Source: Secundilactobacillus yichangensis
Lineage (GTDB): Bacteria > Bacillota > Bacilli > Lactobacillales > Lactobacillaceae
Assembly: GCF_016861565.1 (NCBI RefSeq)
Contig: NZ_BOLK01000007.1
Span: 1 to 64,000 of the forward strand
DNA: 64,000 bases
Direction: 5' to 3'
The notes beneath the pieces were generated by a model. The model was given only the letters and a program-made list of their open reading frames with translations, ran no database searches and was not told the origin of the DNA. Each line of letters opens with the position of its first letter. Within the stretch, counting starts at the first letter, position 1. Shown here one piece after another: positions 19,375 to 26,876 of this stretch. The position numbers and the translations under genes are program-made.

Positions 19375-19674
19375 ATGACGCTGTTAGCCATTGTTACGGA
19401 TGTTATTACTGCTTTTACTTATTTCTTTCAGGTCAGATCAGGCTCAATGGGGGTATACGCACTGGGGATAGTTGTCCAGGCTGTTGCAACACTGCTGTTA
19501 CTGGTTTGGACTTTTACGTATCACCGGAAAAAATACCGTAATCCAATCATTTTTGGGTTCTTTACTGCCACATTTTCTTACGGCATTATCTTGATTTCAG
19601 CGGTGGTTAATGCTCTAATTTTGATATTATACGTCATGAATATTATGGGGATTAATAACGTTATTTTCCGTTAG
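19375..19674 (+). CDS. Small membrane protein of unknown function
   Basis: 99 residues with three hydrophobic segments (about 5-20, 26-48 and 58-90) and a basic loop YHRKKYRN between the second and third. It has a strong ribosome site (GGGAGG before ATG 19375) and its own terminator at 19709, so it is probably a real gene. No recognised family. Confidence 0.65.
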   Translation: MTLLAIVTDVITAFTYFFQVRSGSMGVYALGIVVQAVATLLLLVWTFTYHRKKYRNPIIFGFFTATFSYGIILISAVVNALILILYVMNIMGINNVIFR

Positions 19675-19708
19675 AAATCTTGTTATAAAATTGAAACGAA
19701 AAAGATCG

Positions 19709-19745
19709 AACCGCTAAAGGTGAAATGTGCTTTAGCGGTTTTTTT
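19709..19745 (+). terminator. Rho-independent terminator of the small membrane gene
   Basis: AACCGCTAAAG pairs perfectly with CTTTAGCGGTT over a 10-nt loop and is followed by seven Ts in the run TTTTTTT. Confidence 0.9.
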
Positions 19746-19750
19746 GAACC

Positions 19751-19779
19751 AAAAAAGTCCCAGCCAATATAGCTGGGAC
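19751..19779 (-). terminator. Rho-independent terminator of the APC permease
   Basis: On the minus strand GTCCCAGC-TATATTG-GCTGGGAC is followed by TTTTTT. Confidence 0.88.
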
Positions 19780-19803
19780 GCCTGTGTTTAAGTTCGAATA
19801 ATA

Positions 19804-21192
19804 TTATTGATACTTAACGTTTAATCCATCGTCACGCTTAAGCAGCAAATTAAAGCCAACTGCCCAAATAATGGCGCCGATAGCCGGCAACATTGATGCA
19901 TGACTGAAAAATAAGCTCACGAAGATGGCAATGAAGAAGACAACGGTCAGAGGATTGGACCATTTGTATTCGGGCATCTTGAACCCGTCTTTCTGGAAAT
20001 CGGCGGAATGGCGATACTTGTAGTGTGCCACCATCGTCAGGATGCAGACCAGGATGTAGATATCACTGGAAACGGAGGCCATGAAAGTAAACGCTGTACT
20101 TAGAGCGTTGAATGAACTGATGATTGGGGCGAATAGCATGCAAGCTGCTGAGAACAGTACCGCAACGATTGGAATCCCGTTGGTAGAAACTTTCGTAAAC
20201 GGCTTCAGCCGTTTAGAGTGTGATTCCAACGCCAGTTGATACAAGTGGCGACCAGTTGAAAAAATGGAGCTGTTCAAGGTCGACATTGCGGCAGCGATAA
20301 CCACTACGTTAATTACCTGGGAAGCAGCTGGTAGTCCAGCGAGAGTGAAAATCTGAACGAACGGGCTTTGAGATGGATTCAAAGAACGCCAAGGAGTGAT
20401 TGCCATAATCACTACCAGCGAACCAATATAAAATAGCAGGATTCTGAAAATAATTTGGTTGATGGCTTTTGGTAAAACGTGCTTAGGATCCTTGGTTTCG
20501 GCAGTGGTGATCCCAACAAATTCCATTCCCTGAAAGGCAAAGAAGACCATTGGAAAAGCCATGATGAATTGGTGGAATCCGTTTGGAAACATCGTGAAGT
20601 TGTTAGTTAAATTACCCCAGGATGCGTGGGTGCCAGCAGGGTTTTGGTGATGCGTGAACACCAAATAAATACCGACGATTATCAGGGCAATAATGGCTAA
20701 AATTTTAATTCCGGATAAGAACGTTTCCGAACGGCCGAATGAACTGACCATTGCAACATTAACACCGGTTAAAACCACCCAAAAGCCCACTTGAACCAAA
20801 GCGGCAGGACTATTCGGGAACCAGAACTTGACGTAGGTTGACAGGGCAATTAATTCAGCGTTAGCAACTAAAATCAGTTCAAACCAGTAACTCCATTCGG
20901 CAAATTTACCCGGTCTTGAACCAACGTACTTTCTGATAAACGAGACAAAGGTGTGCTGGTCTGGATCAGAGTACATCATTTCGCCGATTGCCCGCATCAT
21001 GAGAAAGAAGAAACCGCCGATGATTAAATAAACTAATAAAATTGATGGTCCAGTTCGGTGAATCGTGCTGCCGGCACCCAAGAAGAGTCCGGTACCAATT
21101 GAGCCGCCAAACGCGATCATTTGAACCGCAATGTTGGATAAACCGCGGCGGGTCCCATCCTTGTTAATCTCAATTTTTTCCGTTTTCAACAT
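19804..21192 (-). CDS. APC-superfamily amino acid permease, probably methionine-regulated
   Basis: 462-residue amino acid permease of the AAT family type. The N-terminus carries GLSNIAVQMIAFGGSIGTGLF, the substrate-contact motif of that family, and EFVGITTAETKDP lies at the helix 6-7 region. There are about 12 membrane segments. AAGGAGG precedes ATG 21192. The 5' leader at 21331-21590 is a T-box whose specifier reads ATG by the register shared with the other leaders here, so the carrier is predicted to be induced when tRNA-Met is uncharged and may move methionine. Monocistronic with its own terminator. The family assignment is firm; the substrate is inferred from the leader. Confidence 0.85.
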   Translation of the reverse strand: MLKTEKIEINKDGTRRGLSNIAVQMIAFGGSIGTGLFLGAGSTIHRTGPSILLVYLIIGGFFFLMMRAIGEMMYSDPDQHTFVSFIRKYVGSRPGKFAEWSYWFELILVANAELIALSTYVKFWFPNSPAALVQVGFWVVLTGVNVAMVSSFGRSETFLSGIKILAIIALIIVGIYLVFTHHQNPAGTHASWGNLTNNFTMFPNGFHQFIMAFPMVFFAFQGMEFVGITTAETKDPKHVLPKAINQIIFRILLFYIGSLVVIMAITPWRSLNPSQSPFVQIFTLAGLPAASQVINVVVIAAAMSTLNSSIFSTGRHLYQLALESHSKRLKPFTKVSTNGIPIVAVLFSAACMLFAPIISSFNALSTAFTFMASVSSDIYILVCILTMVAHYKYRHSADFQKDGFKMPEYKWSNPLTVVFFIAIFVSLFFSHASMLPAIGAIIWAVGFNLLLKRDDGLNVKYQ

Positions 21193-21330
21193 ACATTGAC
21201 CTCCTTAAATCATTAATAATCAGTAAAACTACTGCTCAATCCTCAGGTACTCTGAAACGAAACGATTCTGACATTATCTCGAGTTATTTTTAAACTAAAT
21301 TCAAGCATATGAATTCCCCGCTTTCCAAAC

Positions 21331-21600
21331 AAAAAGTCGTCCCTGCACAGATTGATTCTGCACAGGGACGACTTCTAATCGTGTTACCACCCATTTATTC
21401 GTAACGGTGTTGCCACCGCTACCTCAAAGGCACAAACATGCCCGGAATTTTATCGTGTTTCCCACGTACCGCAAGCTTTCACTTTTGATAACTGCTCAGA
21501 GCTCATCTTCAAGAAACGTTCTTGTCCACCCTTTCACCAACGGTGGTCGCTTTGCAACTTTACTAATTTCTCTACTCTTCTCTTCATTGCATCCTGTATT
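21331..21600 (-). ncRNA. T-box leader of the APC permease, predicted methionine-specific
   Basis: On the minus strand, AGTAGAG opposes TTTCTT-GAA-G-ATG; the specifier is the reverse complement of 21504-21506 (ATG). A distal GGTGAAAG motif precedes it. The antiterminator sequence GGTGGTAACACG is at 21380-21391. The terminator is a perfect 12-bp stem AAGTCGTCCCTG/CAGGGACGACTT followed by a T-run. CTCT pairs with AGAG below the specifier loop. The T-box class is certain; the codon assignment rests on the GAA-N-codon register. Confidence 0.85.
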
Positions 21601-21672
21601 AAATTTATAATAGATAATAGCACATATTATTAGAAAATTAAACAGCTTTCACATATTATTTTAATAATTGTG

Positions 21673-22032
21673 TTAAAAGAAGAAAATACCAATAATCGTA
21701 ATCAGTGCAATAACTGTCCACCAGTACTGGGCTAGAAAATCCCAAAAATTCATCACACCACGGCGACGCTCATATATGCCCGTTGTTGGATTATACACAA
21801 AAACCGAAGAATCAATGTGGTCTCCAGTAGCTGGTTTGGTTCCAAGAACTAAAGTGTCTAGACTAACGTGCAATATCTCGGCTAACTTGACCAGTGTTTT
21901 AAGATCCGGCGTGCCATCGCCATTTTCCCATTTTGAGACCGCCTGACGGGAGACGAAAAGTTGAGCTGCCAGGTCGTCCTGTGATAGATGTAATTCGGTA
22001 CGTAATTTTTTAAGTTGTTCTGCAAATTTCAT
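21673..22032 (-). CDS. XRE-family regulator with a C-terminal membrane anchor
   Basis: 119 residues. The N-terminal helix-turn-helix (about 5-62) reads LRTELHLSQDDLAAQLFVSRQAVSKWE, a typical XRE/Cro fold. A linker follows, then one C-terminal hydrophobic helix (about 100-119, WWTVIALITIIGIFFF), so the protein is probably tethered to the membrane. GGAG is present a few bases upstream of ATG 22032. Its targets are unknown; the MFS gene follows it on the reverse side without an obvious operon link. Small anchored XRE regulators are common in lactobacilli, often next to membrane genes. Confidence 0.8.
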   Translation of the reverse strand: MKFAEQLKKLRTELHLSQDDLAAQLFVSRQAVSKWENGDGTPDLKTLVKLAEILHVSLDTLVLGTKPATGDHIDSSVFVYNPTTGIYERRRGVMNFWDFLAQYWWTVIALITIIGIFFF

Positions 22033-22200
22033 GATGAAGTCTCCTCTCTGTTTTTTCTAGTTTGATTATGCTCGTAAAACAAGTGGAAAACACGCAAATT
22101 AAGTAACAAATAACGCACGATTCAACTAATATTTGCGCAACTGGTAGTTGCAACGGGGACCAAAACTCTTATTACATCAGGGATGGGAAGGTTGCAACCG

Positions 22201-22242
22201 AAAAACTCGCGCTTCTCTGCCATTTTGACAGACAAGCGCGAG
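22201..22242 (-). terminator. Rho-independent terminator of the MFS gene
   Basis: On the minus strand CTCGCGCTT pairs with AAGCGCGAG over a long loop and is followed by TTTTT. Confidence 0.8.
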
Positions 22243-22250
22243 CCTATTTT

Positions 22251-23435
22251 TTAATCGTGTAATTTTTCTGGTTCTTTTAAAATTATATGTCCAAGTAAGG
22301 CAATGACTAAGAAAACGACAGCCACAAGACAAACACCGTTCCACTTTGCAACGCTCCAAGCCCAAGTGGCCGATAGCGTTCCTAATGAGCCACCCAGGAA
22401 GTAGCTAAACATGAAGATCGAATTGTTGCGGCTGCTTTCTTTGCGGTTCAAGGATTGAACGATTGCCTGGTTTGAGACCTGACTGAACTGAGTTCCTAGA
22501 TCCAGCAGAATGATGCCAATGATTAGACCAATCATCCAATGGCCAATCAACCAGAATAGTAGGAAGGCTAAACTGGAGAAAAAGACGGATAGACCAATTG
22601 TCAGCCGTGGTGAGCGGTGGTCTACTAAGTCCCCGATATAAGGGGCAGCCAGGACACCCGCAATTCCTAATAGGCCCAATAATCCAGCAACGTTACTACC
22701 TAGATGATATTGATCAGCCAAATAGAACGCGATGGTTGACCACATGACGTTAGAAACTGCAAACATGGTAAATCCATTTAACGAAGAACCACGTAGTCGA
22801 CGTTGAGTGGTGAACAAACGGGGCAACGATTTAATGACATTGGCATAACTCAAGTTTTGATGGCCTCGGGGATCTCGAGGCATTGTTCGATGCACAATCA
22901 GCAATAGGACAAGATCCATTATTGCTGCAATCAGATAAATGTATTGCCAGTCGACGATGCTACCAAGCAAGCCACTGAAAGACCGTGACAATAATATCCC
23001 GGTCAAAAGGCCACTTAAGACGGTTCCCAGTACTTTTCCCCGTTGCATTGCAGGGGCGAGAAAGCCAGCGTACGGGATAATAATTTGCGGTGCCACTGAA
23101 GTGATACCAATGAGAGTGGTTGCAATCGCAAAAATCATCGCATTGGGTGACATGAACGCAATTAACAGAGAAATGATCGATAAGACCATCATGAATTGAA
23201 TCAGGTGGTAACGGTCAAAAATATCGCCAAGAGGAACGATTAATAATAGGCCAACAGCGTAGCCCATTTGTGTCAGCATGGCCAGCACACCAACAATGGC
23301 TTTAGAAAGGTGAAAATCATTAGCAATTAATCCCTCGATGGGTTGGATAAAGTTCAAATTAGCGACGATAATACCGGTGGTAATCGCCATGAGTAAGACG
23401 GTTTTGCGTGAAATTGATTGTGGTTCTTTCATCAT
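22251..23435 (-). CDS. MFS transporter (drug/metabolite exporter type)
   Basis: 394-residue major facilitator with about 12 hydrophobic segments. The loop 2-3 motif is represented by VPLGDIFDRY; a second, GDLVDHRSPRLTIG, lies between helices 8 and 9. Loop 4-5 reads QIIIPYAGFLAPAMQRGKVLG. The substrate is unknown; the general architecture resembles sugar-efflux and arabinose/purine exporters. Two adjacent ATGs (23435 and 23432) have only a weak GAAAGAAG upstream. A member of the dispersed palindrome family lies 30-150 bp upstream. Confidence 0.78.
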   Translation of the reverse strand: MMKEPQSISRKTVLLMAITTGIIVANLNFIQPIEGLIANDFHLSKAIVGVLAMLTQMGYAVGLLLIVPLGDIFDRYHLIQFMMVLSIISLLIAFMSPNAMIFAIATTLIGITSVAPQIIIPYAGFLAPAMQRGKVLGTVLSGLLTGILLSRSFSGLLGSIVDWQYIYLIAAIMDLVLLLIVHRTMPRDPRGHQNLSYANVIKSLPRLFTTQRRLRGSSLNGFTMFAVSNVMWSTIAFYLADQYHLGSNVAGLLGLLGIAGVLAAPYIGDLVDHRSPRLTIGLSVFFSSLAFLLFWLIGHWMIGLIIGIILLDLGTQFSQVSNQAIVQSLNRKESSRNNSIFMFSYFLGGSLGTLSATWAWSVAKWNGVCLVAVVFLVIALLGHIILKEPEKLHD

Positions 23436-23464
23436 ATAAAGAAGCTTCTTTCAAATAGAATAGA

Positions 23465-23589
23465 GTGCGAAAGCAGGCGGTTAGAGACTGGAGCCTAAGA
23501 GCGGACTGACAAAAATCCCGATTTTGGATTTTAGTTAGTACGTTCTTAGGTGCAAGTCTCTGCCTGCTGTAGCACGTTTCAGCTAGATA
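23465..23589 (+). repeat. Dispersed palindromic element, copy A
   Basis: Nested arms: GTGC/GCAC, GCAGGC/GCCTGC, AGAGACT/AGTCTCT, a variable central arm beginning CCTAAGA and ending TCTTAGG, and the conserved tip AAATCC-N7-GGATTT. It ends in CGTTTCAGCTAGATA. It lies upstream of the MFS gene in an otherwise empty stretch. Confidence 0.9.
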
Positions 23590-23788
23590 GCATATTCTAT
23601 TCACAGTAAAAAAGGGCTCTCCGTCCGCACAATCAACCAATGAAAAATCTGGTAGGTCATATTAAATCCTCAATTCTCTTATTAAGTGAACATCAATGGT
23701 AAATCAGCCATGCTTGAATTGGAACAACCAATTTACCTACTTTTAATTAACGTCCAATCATTAATTATACGACAACTATCAATCATTT

Positions 23789-23837
23789 TAAAAACAGAAG
23801 AAATCCGCTACCATCACTGGTACCGGATTTCTTCTGT
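23789..23837 (-). terminator. Rho-independent terminator of the metal operon
   Basis: On the minus strand ACAGAAGAAATCCGG and its partner CGGATTTCTTCTGT form a long stem followed by TTTTTAAA, about 55 bp after the dps stop. The rest of 23590-23890 shows no convincing gene. Confidence 0.85.
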
Positions 23838-23890
23838 AAAGGGTATTAAATCGGCTACTCGCAGTCAGCCATTTAATTTAATCGTTTTGT

Positions 23891-24457
23891 TTAATCATCG
23901 TCATCATCATCGTCTTCTTCAACTAGGCCTTCCCAGGCAGTCTTACCTAAGAGAGCTTGTAGCTGCTGAATGGCGTGGTTGTTTTGCTTTAATAGGGTGG
24001 TCAACGTAGCAGCTAGTGCTGGCCGGTCTTCTTTTTCAGCTAACTTGATTGCTCGGGTCACGAACAGGTTTTCAGTGTTGTAATCATGAGCAGTAATGTC
24101 AACCATTTCGGAAGTAGTGAGGTACTTGTTACGGCCGTCTTCGTCTAACATCTTGTAGTTGCTGTATTCTTCAGTGGTCGAAGGTGGCAGCTCATTTTCG
24201 TCTAACAGGGCTTCAGCAACCATGTCATAATCTTTTCGGGCTTGGTCGATCAGTTCGTCATACAGTGGGCGAACGGCGGCGGCCTCAAAGCCCTTCATGA
24301 ACCATTTTGCCTGGTGAAGTTTGACATCCAGGATGCGTAAGTTAGAAACGATGTGGCCGGTCATAGCACCCGCAGTGGGGGTGTGGTGATCAATGTCAGC
24401 TTGCTTAACTTCAGCTTGGTACTTTTCTTCTACTAAATCTTTAACATCTGTCGTCAT
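23891..24457 (-). CDS. Dps/ferritin-like protein with a poly-aspartate tail
   Basis: 188 residues of the Dps/ferritin-like four-helix family, which oxidises and stores iron and protects DNA. The segment HIVSNLRILDVKLHQAKWFMKG corresponds to the first ferroxidase helix; later helices carry YDMVAEALL and AHDYNTENLFVTRAIKLAEKE. The C-terminus ends EEDDDDDDD, an acidic tail likely to bind metal. It is the last gene of the minus-strand run ATPase - HMA chaperone - dps, 12 bases after the chaperone, so it is co-regulated with metal transport. The family is assigned from pattern, and the ferroxidase ligands are not all verifiable by eye. Confidence 0.75.
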   Translation of the reverse strand: MTTDVKDLVEEKYQAEVKQADIDHHTPTAGAMTGHIVSNLRILDVKLHQAKWFMKGFEAAAVRPLYDELIDQARKDYDMVAEALLDENELPPSTTEEYSNYKMLDEDGRNKYLTTSEMVDITAHDYNTENLFVTRAIKLAEKEDRPALAATLTTLLKQNNHAIQQLQALLGKTAWEGLVEEDDDDDDD

Positions 24458-24469
24458 ATCATATTCCTC

Positions 24470-24715
24470 CTACTTGGCTGCTACTTCGTCTTTAACTTTG
24501 ATCTTCTTAACTTCGTAACCTAACTTATCAACCACTTGGCCTAATTCTTCAGCGGAGACCTTGCTGTCATCGAAGTCGGCTTTGGCTTTGCTGGCGTTGA
24601 ATAAAACTTTCACTTTTTCAACACCTGGTTGATGTGCCAAAGCACTTTCAATCTTGGTCATGCATGATGGGCAGGTCAAGCCATCTAATTGTAAAATCAC
24701 ACGTTTGTTTGTCAT
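24470..24715 (-). CDS. Heavy-metal-associated (HMA) chaperone, CopZ-like
   Basis: 81-residue single HMA domain with the metal-binding motif GLTCPSCMTKIE near residues 13-24 and the fold continuing to GYEVKKIKV. It carries a soft metal ion between partners in the cytoplasm. GGAGATC precedes ATG 24715. It has its own FNR/Flp-boxed promoter, which overlaps the end of the P-type ATPase gene, and is followed by dps. The ATPase has no N-terminal HMA domain, so this free domain may supply it. Confidence 0.85.
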   Translation of the reverse strand: MTNKRVILQLDGLTCPSCMTKIESALAHQPGVEKVKVLFNASKAKADFDDSKVSAEELGQVVDKLGYEVKKIKVKDEVAAK

Positions 24716-24767
24716 AATAATGATCTCCTTTTTGTTTTTGTTATTCTTGATTTCTTTGATTGTCTAT

Positions 24768-24809
24768 AGTTTAGTCGCTTTGACCTGATTTGAAATTGAC
24801 GTAAATCAA
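24768..24809 (-). promoter_or_regulatory. FNR/Flp-type activator box and promoter of the HMA-dps unit
   Basis: On the minus strand TTGATTTACGTCAA (24796-24809), a 22-nt gap, then the -10 TAAACT (24768-24773), continuing as ATAGACAATCAAA. The box centre falls near -41.5, the class II activator position. The box overlaps the stop codon of the ATPase gene. It shares sequence and spacing with 26750-26791. Confidence 0.7.
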
Positions 24810-26716
24810 GTTAGCGAAGTTTTTTGAGTGGCAGCTTTTTGTGCTTGAGTTGGCATCTTGCCGTAACCGATCAACCGCATTGCGTTGAAGATAACGACTA
24901 AGATACTTGCTTCGTGGACGAACATACCACTGGCCATGTAAATGAAGCCGAGAATTAAACCAATTAGCAGGAAGATAACAACGCCAATGGCGATAGCGAT
25001 ATTTTCCTTGGTGTTGATAACGGTCTTCTTAGAAAGTGAGTAGGCGTGAACCAGTGCTTCAAAACTGGATTGCATGAGGACAACGTCGGAAGTTTCAATG
25101 GCAACGTCGGTTCCGCTACCCATTGCGATACCAATCTGAGCGGTAGCAATTGCCGGACTGTCGTTAATGCCATCGCCAACAAAGGCAACGTGACGGCCCT
25201 GATCCTTGAACTTTTTAATGTAATCAACCTTTTCTTCGGGTAAGAGTTCAGCATGAACTTCATCTAAGCCAATTTGTTCAGCAACGTATTGAGCGGTGAT
25301 CTTGTTATCACCAGTCAGCATAACTAAGTGCTTGGCGCCGTGATTACGTAATGCCTGCAACTGTTCTTTGATGCCTGGACGGATGGTGTCAGATACACCG
25401 AGAATTAATTTCAGTGCACCGTCAACAGCGACCATAACCACTGAACTGCCAGTGTGCTGAACATCGGTTAAATCGGCTTTTTGAGTATCAGTTAAAGCAA
25501 CGTTATTAGCGTTCATCATCTTCAGGTTACCAACTAGAACGTGGTGACCATCAATGGTAGCGGTGAGGCCTTGGCCTTTAACTGTGTCATTTTCGGCAAC
25601 GTCCAATTGTTCAAAGGAAACTTTCTCGTGAGTTGCATAATCGGTGATGGCTTTGCCCAGTGGGTGATCGGATAACCGTTCAGCTCGTGCAACCAGCGCT
25701 AATGCTTCATTCGTATCGTCGGCGTAGTTCTTAACCGCCGAGACGGCAGTGTTACCAAGGGTTAACGTACCGGTCTTATCGAAAACAAAGGTATCAACTT
25801 TAGCGAAGTCGTCCATGACGGCACCACCTTTAAGTAGGATGCCGCGTTTTGCACCGTTACCGATACCAGCCACGTTGGAAACTGGAGCACCGATAACCAA
25901 GGCACCTGGGCAGCCAAGCACTAAGACGGTAATGGCAGTTGGAAAATCTCTGGTAAAAATGTAGACCAGAACGGCGATGATCAAAACTGCTGGGGTGTAG
26001 AACTGGGCGAATTTATCAATGAAGGATTCGGCAGGTGACTTAGCATCCTGTGCGTCTTCAACTAATTCAATAATTTTACCAAAAGTCGTGTCTTCACCAA
26101 CTTTAGTGGCTTCGACGGTTAACGTTCCGTTACCTAAGATTGAGCCGGAGTAAACGGAGTCGCCAGTGGTCTTAGCAACTGCTTTTGATTCACCGGTAAT
26201 GACGGATTCATCTAGATAGCCTGAACCGGAAACAATGTTGCCGTCGACTGGAACGGAAGCACCAGTCTTCACCATGATGTGGTCGCCTTCATCAACGTCA
26301 TCGATGTCGACTTCTTCTTGGGTGCCGTCATCGTGAAGGATAATCGCTGTTTCTGGTGCCATCTGTGTCAATGACTTGATTGACTGACGAGTTTTGGATA
26401 ACGTCCGCTGTTCGAGGTAACTCCCAAATAAGAATAGGAAGGTCACGATAGCAGATTCGTTATATTCGCCAATGATGAAAGCTCCGACAACCGCGATGCT
26501 GACCAGTAGTTCAATGCTGATCACCTTAACGCGTAAGGACTGGTAAGCGTGAATCATAATCGGTACAGCTGCGATGATTGAGGCCAGGATGAACGCCCAG
26601 TCATACACCATAGTTGACTTTAGAAGGTACTTACCTGCAAAACCAATCGCGATTAGAATGGCACTTGCCAGTGTGATTTGGTTTTGGTGTTTTTGAATAT
26701 ACCGTTGAAACTTCAT
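24806..26716 (-). CDS. P1B-type heavy-metal ATPase with a CPG membrane motif
   Basis: About 636 residues. Conserved machinery: actuator DESVITGESKAV, phosphorylation site VFDKTGTLTLG (Asp near 312) and hinge VAFVGDGINDSPA. The membrane metal-site motif reads LGCPGALVIGAPVSN near residue 267, so it is CPG and not CPC, CPH or SPC. There is no N-terminal HMA domain. The metal is unknown; Cu, Zn, Cd and Fe are all possible. AAAGGAG lies eight bases before ATG 26716, so I prefer that start to ATG 26737. It is first in the metal operon, under an FNR/Flp-type box. Confidence 0.87.
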   Translation of the reverse strand: MKFQRYIQKHQNQITLASAILIAIGFAGKYLLKSTMVYDWAFILASIIAAVPIMIHAYQSLRVKVISIELLVSIAVVGAFIIGEYNESAIVTFLFLFGSYLEQRTLSKTRQSIKSLTQMAPETAIILHDDGTQEEVDIDDVDEGDHIMVKTGASVPVDGNIVSGSGYLDESVITGESKAVAKTTGDSVYSGSILGNGTLTVEATKVGEDTTFGKIIELVEDAQDAKSPAESFIDKFAQFYTPAVLIIAVLVYIFTRDFPTAITVLVLGCPGALVIGAPVSNVAGIGNGAKRGILLKGGAVMDDFAKVDTFVFDKTGTLTLGNTAVSAVKNYADDTNEALALVARAERLSDHPLGKAITDYATHEKVSFEQLDVAENDTVKGQGLTATIDGHHVLVGNLKMMNANNVALTDTQKADLTDVQHTGSSVVMVAVDGALKLILGVSDTIRPGIKEQLQALRNHGAKHLVMLTGDNKITAQYVAEQIGLDEVHAELLPEEKVDYIKKFKDQGRHVAFVGDGINDSPAIATAQIGIAMGSGTDVAIETSDVVLMQSSFEALVHAYSLSKKTVINTKENIAIAIGVVIFLLIGLILGFIYMASGMFVHEASILVVIFNAMRLIGYGKMPTQAQKAATQKTSLT

Positions 26717-26749
26717 ATCGATCGCTCCTTTAATCATTTGATTGTCTAT

Positions 26750-26791
26750 AGTTTAAAGCGAATTAGCTTAGTGTTAATTGACGGAGGTCAA
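26750..26791 (-). promoter_or_regulatory. FNR/Flp-type activator box and promoter of the P-type ATPase
   Basis: A perfect 14-bp dyad TTGACNNNNGTCAA (26778-26791), then 22 nt, then TAAACT (26750-26755) and ATAGACAATCAAA. Geometry matches the promoter at 24768 exactly; activation by a CRP/FNR-family (Flp) regulator encoded elsewhere is inferred. Confidence 0.72.
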
Positions 26792-26876
26792 GTTCGGTAA
26801 AAAAATCGAAAGAACTTGCGAATTTTATTAAATTATCCCAAAATGGGTTCAGACAATAATCTTTGGGAGAATTAAT

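Noticed and set aside
23686-24009. 107-codon frame on the plus strand
   Set aside because: Runs through the dps terminator and antisense to dps; no ribosome site.
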